From: Bacteroidota bacterium
GTDB lineage: Bacteria > Bacteroidota > Bacteroidia > Chitinophagales > Saprospiraceae
Length of the DNA stretch: 13,793 bases
Direction of reading: 5' to 3'
Assembly (NCBI GenBank): GCA_024280135.1
Contig: JAJRQS010000118.1
Location: forward strand, 1 to 13,793
Positions 8,001 to 13,793 of the stretch are shown one piece after another (the stretch's first letter is position 1; the number at the start of each line of letters is the position of its first letter). The translations under genes were made by a program, and so were the position numbers. Below the pieces are notes generated by a model. The model saw only the letters and a program-made list of their open reading frames with translations, did not search any database and had not been told where the DNA came from.

Positions 8001-8626
8001 TCAACCCATTAGCGGTTGAAGCCTTTAATGAAATTAAAGAGCGTCATGATACCATTGATGCCCAGAGACAAGACATTTTAGATGCCAAAACTTCTTTATT
8101 ACAAACCATTCAAGAGATTGACGATACCGCTACAGCTCAATTCTTAGACGCTTTCCAGCAAGTAAGGAAGAATTTCAAAGAAGTCTTTAGAAGTCTTTTT
8201 TCTGACGAGGATGATTGTGACTTAGTTTTAGAATTACCTGACACACCTCTAGAGTCTCGTATCAAGATAACGGCAAAGCCAAAAGGCAAACGCCCACAAT
8301 CTATCAGTCTTCTGTCTGGTGGAGAAAAGACGTTGACGGCTACTGCCCTACTCTTTGCTCTGTACTTATTGAAGCCTGCGCCTTTCTGTATTTTTGATGA
8401 GGTGGATGCTCCTTTGGATGATGCCAACATTGACAAATTCAATCGTATTATTAAGAAATTCTCAAAGGACTCTCAATTCATCATCATAACCCATAACAAG
8501 CAAACAATGGCTGCCGTAGATATTATTTATGGTGTCTATATGCAAGAGCCTGGTGTCAGTGGCGTAACACCCGTTGACTTCAGAAATTATAGCCATGAAG
8601 CGATGCTCGTGGATGCCAAAAGCTAG
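5066..8626 (+). CDS. smc: Chromosome segregation ATPase SMC
   Basis: SMC is the ABC-type ATPase that forms a ring with ScpA/ScpB, loads onto DNA and extrudes loops to compact and separate sister chromosomes. The 1186-aa product has the full architecture. The N-terminal head has Walker A GPNGSGKS (residues 31-38). The first coiled coil covers about 165-500 and is rich in E, K, Q and L. The hinge covers about 503-650 (LEGFPESIKFL to MISGGS). The second coiled coil covers about 660-1000. The C-terminal head has signature LSGGEK (1083-1088), Walker B FCIFDE (1107-1112), D-loop APLDD and a THNK switch. I chose the ATG at 5066 because MRLTSLRIKGFKSF is the typical SMC N-terminus; an in-frame TTG at 5057 adds only three residues. 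scpA and scpB are not nearby. The gene is bracketed by inverted copies of a 24-bp repeat, and its 3' side runs into a tandem array with no obvious terminator. Confidence 0.97.
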   Translation: MRLTSLRIKGFKSFANDTVINFSEDVIGIIGPNGSGKSNIVDAIRWVLGEQKSKDLRLDKMSSVIFNGTKHRKSMGMASVSLTLENTKNILPTEYQTVTITRILYSSGDSEYRLNDVKCRLKDITTLFLDSGIGSNSYAIISLSMVDELLMDKNNSRQRMFEQAAGISKYKTRKHQTLNKLKNTEEDLSRIDDLIFEIQGNMKTLERQAKRTQRFYDIKEKYKTNSIQLAVIKTSESKEIFQNLATKIEEESDKLVKVEAAESTLEAALAQLRLDQVEKEANLSEIQKEANEFLSGIRTMENEKQMVEQRLSFIRENHSRHERQIANAENRIKTLQDEIKRDTEDLEKQQKLERELQQEIEVLEEELKLVQRKHGDQQEGMDIFVERQQDLERRLYELEKKKAVNANQIESKKSDLDQSSDDIVAKSDEGKNLQKELKLINDQIAKAEKELAQITQAEENRKVLLEKLQEQKEETKTKLIQEQRSFDALQNEFRLTKSMVENLEGFPESIKFLKKSKTSISNIPLLTDIIFCEESYRVAIENYLKPYLNHYLVPTYDDAQQAITLLNNSQKGKASFFILDELEKAKGKTKAIKGATDAFSLLEIELQYQPIVEKLLFKTYIVDDHKRALDLRKLHPDCTFIEKSGSFISRGNMISGGSVGLFEGKKIGRRKNLEVLEGKLKKLEKSIKTLTDKLEKIQKEIALQVKDDQSQEIKQKTGQLNSLANQQISFATRLENIESFVSSFELKAGESKDYIKHLEEANAIIDQELAVAQEEYQLFKNELQSADDGFREIANALATTSERFNQKNIAYIQQQNRVAGLDRELTFRKNQYKETSEHLLQTSKTLSTTDSEVAEIMVTITSLQDKLAADYTIKKEKESYLNEAEQIWHRSRSEINEAEEAVRDNYKKRQETLSLVTELKEKFSELKLDMSSITERVEIEFGVSRDELLSMEVPEDLDLEKIQSEVTKLKDKLNRFGDINPLAVEAFNEIKERHDTIDAQRQDILDAKTSLLQTIQEIDDTATAQFLDAFQQVRKNFKEVFRSLFSDEDDCDLVLELPDTPLESRIKITAKPKGKRPQSISLLSGGEKTLTATALLFALYLLKPAPFCIFDEVDAPLDDANIDKFNRIIKKFSKDSQFIIITHNKQTMAAVDIIYGVYMQEPGVSGVTPVDFRNYSHEAMLVDAKS

Positions 8627-8634
8627 ATAGTGGT

Positions 8635-8658
8635 TTGCCACGAATGCACGAATTTTTA
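8635..8658 (-). repeat. 24-bp element, right copy (inverted match at 4843-4866)
   Basis: This is the exact reverse complement of 4843-4866, starting nine bases after the smc stop codon. Its outer edge overlaps the first unit of the tandem array by two bases. The left copy has no such array next to it. No direct target duplication is visible outside the two copies. Confidence 0.75.
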
Positions 8659-8792
8659 AACGCGACCAAAGGAGCAAATAAACGCGACCAAAGGGAGCAC
8701 ATAAACGCGACCGAAGGAAGCAAATAAACGCGACCAAAGGAGCAAATAAACGCGACCGAAGGAAGCAAATAAACGCGACCGAAGGGAGCAAA
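8657..8792. repeat. Tandem array of six 22/23-bp units between smc and the DUF1684 gene
   Basis: Units of the form TAAACGCGACC(A/G)AAGG(A/G)...GCAAA lie end to end with no spacers: 8657-8678, 8679-8701, 8702-8724, 8725-8746, 8747-8769 and 8770-8792. Units 1 and 4 are identical (22 bp), and units 3 and 5 are identical (23 bp). Variation is confined to the centre, at A/G in ACC(A/G)AA and in the GGA/GGAA/GGGA run, plus a single change near the end of unit 2. Because the units are 22 or 23 bp long the reading frame shifts from unit to unit, so it is not coding. The last unit ends one base before the TGA stop of the minus-strand gene. The CGCG core is strongly unlike the surrounding AT-rich DNA. 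Possible roles are a dispersed repeat, a protein-binding array, or a transcript end; none is shown. Confidence 0.9.
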
Positions 8793-9842
8793 TCAATACA
8801 AATGAAAGGATTCAAAAAATCGATCCATATTTAAATTGTCCTGCGTTTCCCGCAAGGTGGTCACAGAAAGAACATAGGCCTTATTTCCGATTAAAACGAC
8901 TTTATATTTTGAGAATGCTTTCCCTTGAGCCAACAATTCAAAAGTATAAGCATCATGACCATTGACGGATAATCGACGGATATACATCAAGGCACCATGC
9001 GTTTCTCGTAGTTTTTCCGCAAGGATATCCGTAAAACAATCATTATAAAACTCACCTGCTGGTTGTGGACAAGTAGAGTTTGTATATTGTTTTACATCTA
9101 GTTGAAAAACAAAATTAGAGTCAATATCAAATTCCGCTAAAAAACGATATCTTTTGATATCAGCATCTAACCCTTTCTCAGACTTTAACTCCGTAAAAGA
9201 GGGTTGCCCTGGAAATCTTACGACAAAACCCAAATCCTTTTTCCGAACCAAATGCCAATCATCCTGTAACATAACACCAGCAGGTATTCGTACTTTTAAA
9301 TCATTATAAGTGGGTACAACGGGACAAGAAAACCGATGACTGTAGGCGCAGTACGGATTGTATGCCTTATTGAAATCAATGTCAATACTATCTTTAATTT
9401 TTGGAATTCTTAAATCTACATACCGTCCTCCACCATAAGTTTCAATACCGTTTGTTTTGTCCGTAAAAGGTAAAAATAAATAGTCTTCAAAACCTTCCTT
9501 AGACTTCAAGCCTAAGTTTTGAAAAATGGTCAGATTATATTCCTTACCTTTCAACTTAAAACGAGCAATACCATATTTCACATAAATAGGTTTGCGATTG
9601 GTAGTCGTTGCCATCTGAAATGGCTTCTCGTTAGGTGTTCGCTCAAAATGAGCCTTCACTTGATATTTTTCATCAATCGGAAAGAAAGGTAATTCTGTAA
9701 AGTCCGCTAAATCTTCTTTGGAAAGAGGGCTCTTTTCAGGATTTTTATATTCAGCATTCAATTCATCCTGAAAGTGCTGAGCATCTTGAGCTTCCGCAAA
9801 AAAGGGAAGGCATAGAATCAATAAAAGGGTAAGTATTCTCAT
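8793..9842 (-). CDS. Secreted DUF1684-domain protein with extra C-terminal domain
   Basis: A 349-aa exported protein. Residues 1-18 form a signal peptide with a likely AEA cleavage site. Residues about 22-190 match DUF1684: PIYVKYGIARFKLKGKEYNL (85-104), FLPFTDKTNG (123-132), ETYGGGRYVDL (134-144), and IDFNKAYNPYCAYSHRFSCP (155-174), with paired-looking cysteines C165 and C173. DUF1684 has no settled biochemical role. Residues about 195-349 form a second domain with a GFVVRFPGQP motif (205-214) and an ending FFESFHLY. It resembles the beta-rich 'F-PG-P' domain that recurs in exported Bacteroidota proteins; that assignment is tentative. The ATG lies 64 bases after the START-like gene. A CAAAGTAA at 9867-9874 (TTACTTTG on this strand) resembles a -7 box 25 bases before the start, so it may have its own promoter. 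Its stop codon touches the tandem array. Confidence 0.85.
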   Translation of the reverse strand: MRILTLLLILCLPFFAEAQDAQHFQDELNAEYKNPEKSPLSKEDLADFTELPFFPIDEKYQVKAHFERTPNEKPFQMATTTNRKPIYVKYGIARFKLKGKEYNLTIFQNLGLKSKEGFEDYLFLPFTDKTNGIETYGGGRYVDLRIPKIKDSIDIDFNKAYNPYCAYSHRFSCPVVPTYNDLKVRIPAGVMLQDDWHLVRKKDLGFVVRFPGQPSFTELKSEKGLDADIKRYRFLAEFDIDSNFVFQLDVKQYTNSTCPQPAGEFYNDCFTDILAEKLRETHGALMYIRRLSVNGHDAYTFELLAQGKAFSKYKVVLIGNKAYVLSVTTLRETQDNLNMDRFFESFHLY

Positions 9843-9906
9843 AGTTGTGTAGTTTTAATCTGTCCTCAAAGTAACGTACTTCGTCTCGCTTATATTACAA
9901 AGGCAA

Positions 9907-10284
9907 TTAGCCTCCTGTAGCGTGTTTTAATTCTTCAATAGCATTCTCCCAATATGTTTGTTCTTGACTTTCTTCGTTTTCATCGCAAGCGGTTTCAATG
10001 ACTAATATCGTTTCCCGAGTAATCGGAGACTTTGAAATCTTAAAGGTGGTGGATTCGGCTAGATCGCGCCCAATCCAATCATACTGAATCTCGGTTAACA
10101 AATTATTCTTTGTACAAATTGCCGACTCTTCTCCCCCCTCCCATTTGAAGGTATAGGTATTCTTTTCGATACTTACTTCCGTACAAAACCACGACTGCAG
10201 ACCCTCTGGAGTGGTTAAAAAACCATACAACATCGGCATGGAACAAACAAAAATAAATTCATATTCAACTTGGATTCGGCTCAT
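9907..10284 (-). CDS. START-like domain (SRPBCC superfamily) protein
   Basis: A 125-aa cytoplasmic protein without signal peptide or membrane segment. The length and motifs fit the small START-like/AHSA1-like family common in Bacteroidota: LTTPEGLQSWF (residues 23-33), TFKWEGGEESA (45-55), an acidic C-terminal stretch, then YWENAIEELKHATGG as the long C-terminal helix. The fold forms a deep hydrophobic pocket, but no ligand is known for this branch. It is divergent from rpoD with 329 bases between the starts, and lies 64 bases upstream of the DUF1684 gene on the same strand, so the two may be cotranscribed. A functional link to rpoD is not shown. Confidence 0.82.
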   Translation of the reverse strand: MSRIQVEYEFIFVCSMPMLYGFLTTPEGLQSWFCTEVSIEKNTYTFKWEGGEESAICTKNNLLTEIQYDWIGRDLAESTTFKISKSPITRETILVIETACDENEESQEQTYWENAIEELKHATGG

Positions 10285-10469
10285 ATTATGGTTTTAAAGT
10301 TTCAATACCTTGTATCATGCAATTTATAAATCAATGAAAAATGGCTATCATAACTCTATGATTGCAAGCCTTTTACACTAAAAGCACATGCAAGGAGTTG
10401 TAATGTAGCCAAAAAAGAGTAAAAAAATACGTATTTCTCCTCTATTTTACACTTAATTAACAAAAACGC

Positions 10470-10500
10470 TTGACAAGGGGCTTAATTGCACTTAACTTTG
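10470..10500 (+). promoter_or_regulatory. Bacteroidota-type promoter of rpoD
   Basis: TAACTTTG at 10493-10500 is a perfect match to the phylum's TAnnTTTG -7 box. TTG at 10470-10472 (within TTGACA) fits the -33 TTG, with 20 bases between. Transcription would begin near 10505-10508, giving a leader of about 110 bases before the ATG at 10614. The housekeeping sigma factor would thus transcribe its own gene. Confidence 0.65.
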
Positions 10501-10576
10501 TCCCACTAAACAATGTAGTTTTCTCATTGCATATCCAGTCCGATGAACTAATTTGAATAAACTATTAGCCGCTACA

Positions 10577-10591
10577 ATGGTAGTGGTCTAA
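10577..10591 (+). CDS. Possible four-codon upstream mini-ORF (M-V-V-V) in the rpoD leader
   Basis: ATG GTA GTG GTC TAA lies in the rpoD leader, with its stop 22 bases before the rpoD ATG. The nine bases CGCTACAAT around this ATG are repeated just before the real start. It could be a leader peptide affecting translation, or simple chance; an ORF this short cannot be proven from one sequence. Confidence 0.2.
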
Positions 10592-10613
10592 ACCCACATT
10601 AACGCTACAATAC

Positions 10614-11483
10614 ATGAGACAGTTAAAGATTACCAAGTCGATTACGAATAGGGAGAGTCAATCACTTGAAAAATACCTCCAAGAAATTGGAAAAGTAGAT
10701 TTATTGACACCAGAGGAGGAAGTAGATTTAGCCAAAAGAATTAAACAAGGTGACCAAATGGCCTTGGAGCAATTGACTAAGGCAAATCTTAGATTTGTCG
10801 TTTCCGTTGCCAAACAATACCAAAACCAAGGTTTATCCTTGAGTGACCTTATCAATGAAGGTAACTTAGGTCTTATCAAAGCGGCTCAACGATTTGATGA
10901 AACCCGTGGTTTCAAATTCATTTCTTATGCGGTATGGTGGATTCGTCAATCGATCTTACAGGCATTAGCCGAGCAAAGTCGTATTGTCAGACTTCCCTTA
11001 AATAAGGTCGGTTCTTTAAACAAAATAAATAGGGCTTTTTCTCAATTGGAGCAAGAGTTTGAAAGAGACCCATCAGCAGAGGAATTAGCCAATGCATTAG
11101 AAATTTCTACTAGCGAAGTAGAAACTACTTTGGGAGTGGCTGCTAGACATATATCAGTTGATGCCCCTTTTGTAGAAGGAGAAGACAATTCACTTTTAGA
11201 TGTTTTAGAGAATAACAAGACGCCTGATACCGATCGCCACTTAGAATATTCTGATTCTTTGCGTCGGGAGATTGAACGTTCTTTGAGTACATTGAGTCCG
11301 AGACAAGCAGATGTTGTTAAATTATATTTTGGGATTGACCTTGAGCACCCAATGTCACTCGAAGACATTGGCAACCGTTTTGACCTAACACGTGAGCGTG
11401 TCAGACAAATAAAAGATAAAGCCATCAACAAACTTCGCTCCGCTTCTAAGAGTAAGTTATTGAGACATTACTTGGCGCAGTAA
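10614..11483 (+). CDS. rpoD: Primary RNA polymerase sigma factor (RpoD/SigA)
   Basis: The 289-aa product is the housekeeping sigma-70 factor of the short Bacteroidota type, which lacks region 1.1. Region 1.2 begins at [10 protein letters not shown] (17-26) and runs through [18 protein letters not shown]. Region 2 spans about 53-125, with core-binding [20 protein letters not shown] and the -10 recognition segment [10 protein letters not shown] (105-114). Region 3 spans about 127-200. Region 4 has [13 protein letters not shown] (223-235) and the -35 helix-turn-helix [20 protein letters not shown] (248-267). In this phylum the factor reads TTG/TAnnTTTG promoters, and one such promoter precedes this gene. 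The gene is monocistronic, bounded by its own promoter and a perfect hairpin terminator. Confidence 0.96.
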   Translation: MRQLKITKSITNRESQSLEKYLQEIGKVDLLTPEEEVDLAKRIKQGDQMALEQLTKANLRFVVSVAKQYQNQGLSLSDLINEGNLGLIKAAQRFDETRGFKFISYAVWWIRQSILQALAEQSRIVRLPLNKVGSLNKINRAFSQLEQEFERDPSAEELANALEISTSEVETTLGVAARHISVDAPFVEGEDNSLLDVLENNKTPDTDRHLEYSDSLRREIERSLSTLSPRQADVVKLYFGIDLEHPMSLEDIGNRFDLTRERVRQIKDKAINKLRSASKSKLLRHYLAQ

Positions 11484-11505
11484 GTTCGCCTTAATTAAAA
11501 ATATC

Positions 11506-11534
11506 AAAAGGGATAAGCTTAGCTTATCCCTTTT
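11506..11534. terminator. Bidirectional intrinsic terminator between rpoD and the rluE-like gene
   Basis: A perfect inverted repeat with a 13-bp stem (AAAAGGGATAAGC mirrored around a TTA loop) lies between the convergent stop codons, 22 bases after rpoD and 22 bases from the rluE-like stop. The plus strand follows with TTTTTT; the minus strand reads CCCTTTTGATATTTTT. It can end transcripts from both sides, more strongly for rpoD. Confidence 0.9.
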
Positions 11535-11556
11535 TTATAACCAGAGTCGTAAAACT

Positions 11557-12129
11557 TTACCATAACTCCCCCACTTCAACCACCTCCCCTTGCCCAATAT
11601 CCAATCGGATCTCCCCTATTCGAACCCTTATCAATTGTAAAGTAGGAAAACCAACGGCAGCAGTCATCTTCCGTACTTGTCGAAACTTACCCTCCGTGAC
11701 CGTAATAGAAGCCCAACTTGTCGGCCCATGGGCATCTGTTCTCATCTTTCGAACGACAATTGGATATCCTTCTAAATTTTTGATTTTCTTTGCTTTACAA
11801 GGCTTCGTTTGATATTTCAAGCCTCCTTTTAATCCAATTTCTACCCCTATTTGAATAGCCTCTATGGCCTCTTGCGAGATGACACCGGCTACTTGTACAT
11901 AATACTCTTTTTCATACTTGGCACTTCTGATTTGCTCACTGACTTTACCATCTGTCGTTAAAAACAATAAACCTTCCGAGTCCTCATCTAGCCTTCCTAT
12001 CGCCATCGTCCCTTTCGGAAAATCATGTAACGTTCCTAACAAACCCTTGCTTCCTTTCCTTTTACCTTCATAAATGAATTGGCTTAGAAAACGGGGAGGT
12101 TTATGTAAAATGAAATGTCGATGACTCAT
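11557..12129 (-). CDS. rluE: 23S rRNA pseudouridine synthase, RluE/RsuA family
   Basis: The 190-aa enzyme isomerises a uridine in ribosomal RNA to pseudouridine; E. coli RluE acts on 23S U2457. There is no N-terminal S4 domain, as in RluE but unlike RsuA or RluB. Motif I-like FILHKPP occurs at residues 6-12, and catalytic motif II GRLDEDSEGLL (45-55) carries the essential aspartate D48. KEYYVQVAG (74-82) and the C-terminal EGKFRQVRKM motif are typical. E. coli RluE is slightly longer (217 aa). The start is 24 bases after the DAHPS/CM stop on the same strand, so it is probably the last gene of the tyrA-DAHPS/CM transcript and ends at the shared hairpin. RluE is the nearest name; target specificity is inferred from the family. 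Confidence 0.88.
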   Translation of the reverse strand: MSHRHFILHKPPRFLSQFIYEGKRKGSKGLLGTLHDFPKGTMAIGRLDEDSEGLLFLTTDGKVSEQIRSAKYEKEYYVQVAGVISQEAIEAIQIGVEIGLKGGLKYQTKPCKAKKIKNLEGYPIVVRKMRTDAHGPTSWASITVTEGKFRQVRKMTAAVGFPTLQLIRVRIGEIRLDIGQGEVVEVGELW

Positions 12130-12153
12130 TTATAATATTTAACAAAATCAACT

Positions 12154-13224
12154 TCAAGATCTAAAAATCTTCTCTTGATTATTAATACTCTCTTCATGAA
12201 TGGCCGTAATTAATTTAACGGCAAAAGCTTTACTTAATTTATGCTTTGCTCCTTGCTCAATAAATTTTTCTACAATCTCTTCCCAACGTTTGGGTTGTAA
12301 AATCGTGATATTCTTGTCTTTCTTAAAATGTCCTATTCGTTTAGACACCTCCATCCGCTTACCCAACAATTGTAATAAATCAGCATCCAATTCATCAATT
12401 TCACTTCTTAATAAATCCAAATCATTCTGAACCAAGTCATCATCTTGTCTTGAGTCTCTTAATACTAAGCTTTCAAAAATCTCAATGGCCCTTCTTGGCG
12501 TTACTTGTTGCTTTGCATCACTCCATGCTTGATTGGGTGTTGGATGTGATTCTAGCATCAATCCGTCATAGTTCAAATCAATTGCTTTTTGAGCAACCTC
12601 TTGAAGCATTTCTCTATTTCCACAAATATGGCTTGGATCAACTATCATCGGCAACTCCGGATACTCAATCATCATTTCTATGGCAATCTGCCAATTAGGG
12701 CGATTGCGATATTTTTGCTCTCCAAGAAAAGAAAACCCTCGATGCACTAACCCTATACGAGTAATACCCGCCTTTCGAAAACGCTCTACGGCCCCCATCC
12801 AAAGCTTAATATCAGGATTAATCGGGTTTTTTATAAAAACAGGAATGTCCAATCCCTCCACAGCATCCGCAATATCTTGAACCGCAAAAGGATTGACTGT
12901 TGTCCTTGCCCCAACCCAAAGTACATCAATCCCTGCTTTGATTGCTTCATGCACATGGCTAGGAGTAGCCACTTCTACTGTAGTTTGAAGACCTGTTTCT
13001 GCTTTGACTTTTTTCATCCATTGGAGCGCATCTTTGCCAATGCCTTCAAAATTATTGGGCATCGTTCGCGGCTTCCAAATACCCGCTCTAAAGTAATCAA
13101 TTTTCCCTTTAAGCGCGTGAGCGGCCTCTAGTACCTGTTCTTCAGTTTCTGCAGAACAAGGCCCGCTAATAATTAGCGGTTTTCCATTTAATTGCAACCA
13201 GTTTTCTCTATTTTGTATCATCAT
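12154..13224 (-). CDS. aroF: Bifunctional DAHP synthase / chorismate mutase
   Basis: This 356-aa fusion catalyses the first shikimate step (phosphoenolpyruvate + erythrose 4-phosphate to DAHP) and, later in the pathway, chorismate to prephenate. Residues about 10-255 form a type I-beta DAHP synthase barrel: GPCSAE (21-26), AGIWKPRT (47-54), WVGARTT (103-109), FIKNPINP (130-137), GLVHRGFS (158-165) and metal-ligand region DPSHICG (196-202). Residues about 265-350 are an AroQ-type helical chorismate mutase, with LRSEIDELDADLLQLLGKRM (272-291). In Porphyromonas gingivalis the same domain order allows prephenate feedback through the mutase; equivalent control is likely here but not shown. Its ATG shares one base with the tyrA stop (TAATG), indicating coupled translation. 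A second ATG lies directly after the first. Symbol aroF is one of several in use (also aroG, or aroA(G)). Confidence 0.95.
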   Translation of the reverse strand: MMIQNRENWLQLNGKPLIISGPCSAETEEQVLEAAHALKGKIDYFRAGIWKPRTMPNNFEGIGKDALQWMKKVKAETGLQTTVEVATPSHVHEAIKAGIDVLWVGARTTVNPFAVQDIADAVEGLDIPVFIKNPINPDIKLWMGAVERFRKAGITRIGLVHRGFSFLGEQKYRNRPNWQIAIEMMIEYPELPMIVDPSHICGNREMLQEVAQKAIDLNYDGLMLESHPTPNQAWSDAKQQVTPRRAIEIFESLVLRDSRQDDDLVQNDLDLLRSEIDELDADLLQLLGKRMEVSKRIGHFKKDKNITILQPKRWEEIVEKFIEQGAKHKLSKAFAVKLITAIHEESINNQEKIFRS

Positions 13225-13793
13225 TATCGTTTTTGCAGGATTCGTTTAATTTGATTTGCATGAGTCATTGCTTCTAGCATTTTATCGTTATTTCCTTCAT
13301 CCATATGTTTCTTGAAAGTCACCAAATGCGCAATGTATTCCCCTAGTGCATCTGATAAGTATTTTTTATTCTTATTAAAAATAGGTGCCCAAGTTTCTGG
13401 GCTACTTTTTGCAAGTCGAACGGTTGAGCCAAAACCCGTTCCAGCCAATTTAAAAATCTGCTCCTCATCTTCTTCTATATCCAATACCGTCAATCCCAAC
13501 ATAAATGAACTTACATGGGACAAATGCGACACATAAGCTAAATGCTTGTCGTGCATTTTCGAATCCATATACTGACTGGTCATACCCAAATCGGTATTTA
13601 ATAACTCAATCGTGTCAATCGCATCTTTATCCGAAAGGACTTTATCACAAATCAGATTTTTCTTTCCTTCAAATAAATTTGGAAAAGCTGCACTTGGGCC
13701 TGAAAATTCTGTTCCTGCCAATGGATGTCCAGCCACATATCTTCCTCGATTAGGATGATTTTTTACAACCATCGCAATGCTTTCTTTTGTCGA
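13224..13793 (-). CDS. tyrA: Prephenate dehydrogenase (5' partial, runs off the window end)
   Basis: TyrA oxidatively decarboxylates prephenate to 4-hydroxyphenylpyruvate with NAD, toward tyrosine. The frame stays open to the last base, so the 189 visible residues are the C-terminal two thirds. The missing N-terminal part should hold most of the NAD-binding Rossmann fold. The family motif AGHPLAGTEFSG, with its conserved histidine, is followed by LFEGKK, then a helical domain with HLAYVSHLSHVSSFMLGL and a FKLAGTGFGSTVRLAKSSPE segment typical of this enzyme. It is upstream of, and overlaps by one base, the DAHP synthase/chorismate mutase gene, which makes its substrate prephenate. Bacteroidota often carry prephenate dehydratase and an aminotransferase just upstream; that lies outside this window. 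Confidence 0.93.
   Translation of the reverse strand, partial: STKESIAMVVKNHPNRGRYVAGHPLAGTEFSGPSAAFPNLFEGKKNLICDKVLSDKDAIDTIELLNTDLGMTSQYMDSKMHDKHLAYVSHLSHVSSFMLGLTVLDIEEDEEQIFKLAGTGFGSTVRLAKSSPETWAPIFNKNKKYLSDALGEYIAHLVTFKKHMDEGNNDKMLEAMTHANQIKRILQKR

Larger units (their letters stand above)
10285..10613. other. 329-bp divergent intergenic region between the START-like gene and rpoD
   Basis: The region is AT-rich. It holds the rpoD promoter (10470-10500), an approximately 110-base rpoD leader with a four-codon mini-ORF (10577-10591), and a 9-bp direct repeat CGCTACAAT (10570-10578 and 10603-10611). The minus-strand promoter of the START-like gene must also lie here, but I see no convincing TAnnTTTG box for it. 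No RNA gene or riboswitch fold was recognised. Confidence 0.6.

Noticed and set aside
4843..8658. Transposon with terminal inverted repeats carrying smc
   Set aside because: No transposase and no flanking target duplication (bases outside the two copies differ); smc is a core gene. I keep only the inverted repeat as an observation.
8657..8792. CRISPR array
   Set aside because: Units are contiguous with no unique spacers, vary in sequence, and no cas gene is present.
8462..8815. Minus-strand open frames across the tandem array (117 and 62 codons)
   Set aside because: They arise from the repeat and the antisense of smc, give low-complexity FICFLRSRL-like peptides in shifting frames, and match no family.
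11042..11431. Minus-strand open frame of 129 codons opposite rpoD
   Set aside because: Antisense to sigma regions 3-4; composition is Ser/Leu-rich as expected from reverse reading, with no motif.

Overview
The window reads as ordinary chromosome from a Bacteroidota bacterium, probably near the Saprospiria-type marine or freshwater lineages; the finer placement is inference. Supporting signs are low G+C, a PKD-repeat surface protein ending in a type IX secretion (T9SS) sorting domain, a short primary sigma factor without region 1.1 (289 aa), a Bacteroidota-type promoter (TTG-N20-TAnnTTTG) in front of that sigma gene, gene starts without clear Shine-Dalgarno sequences, a fused DAHP synthase/chorismate mutase, and Bacteroidota-typical DUF4846 and START-like proteins.

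Layout, left to right. Positions 1-1863 (+) hold the 3' part of a large secreted PKD protein, closed by a strong intrinsic terminator. Next come a 3-hydroxyacyl-CoA dehydrogenase (+) and, convergent to it, pseudouridine-5'-phosphate glycosidase psuG (-). A DUF4846 lipoprotein (+) diverges from psuG. A 339-bp gap rich in small inverted repeats leads to the chromosome-organising ATPase smc (+). Beyond smc, a 166-bp gap consists of one 24-bp element plus six tandem 22/23-bp repeats. It separates smc from a convergent secreted DUF1684 protein (-), which follows a START-like protein (-). The housekeeping sigma factor rpoD (+) has a 329-bp upstream region and a perfect bidirectional terminator. The right end is a minus-strand set: tyrA (cut by the window edge), DAHP synthase/chorismate mutase, and an RluE-like rRNA pseudouridine synthase.

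Functionally most genes are core: chromosome segregation (smc), transcription (rpoD), rRNA modification (rluE-like), and aromatic amino-acid synthesis, where tyrA and the fused DAHPS/CM share a stop-start overlap and feed the chorismate-prephenate-tyrosine branch. The envelope proteins are the PKD protein, the DUF4846 lipoprotein and the DUF1684 protein.

I found no clear new multigene system, phage, IS element, CRISPR array or RNA gene. The most unusual signals are non-coding: the tandem array that ends exactly at a stop codon, a 24-bp perfect inverted repeat placed on either side of smc, and a four-codon mini-ORF in the rpoD leader. In the PKD protein, a constant 28-residue spacing of cysteines across alternating domain types is also worth attention.
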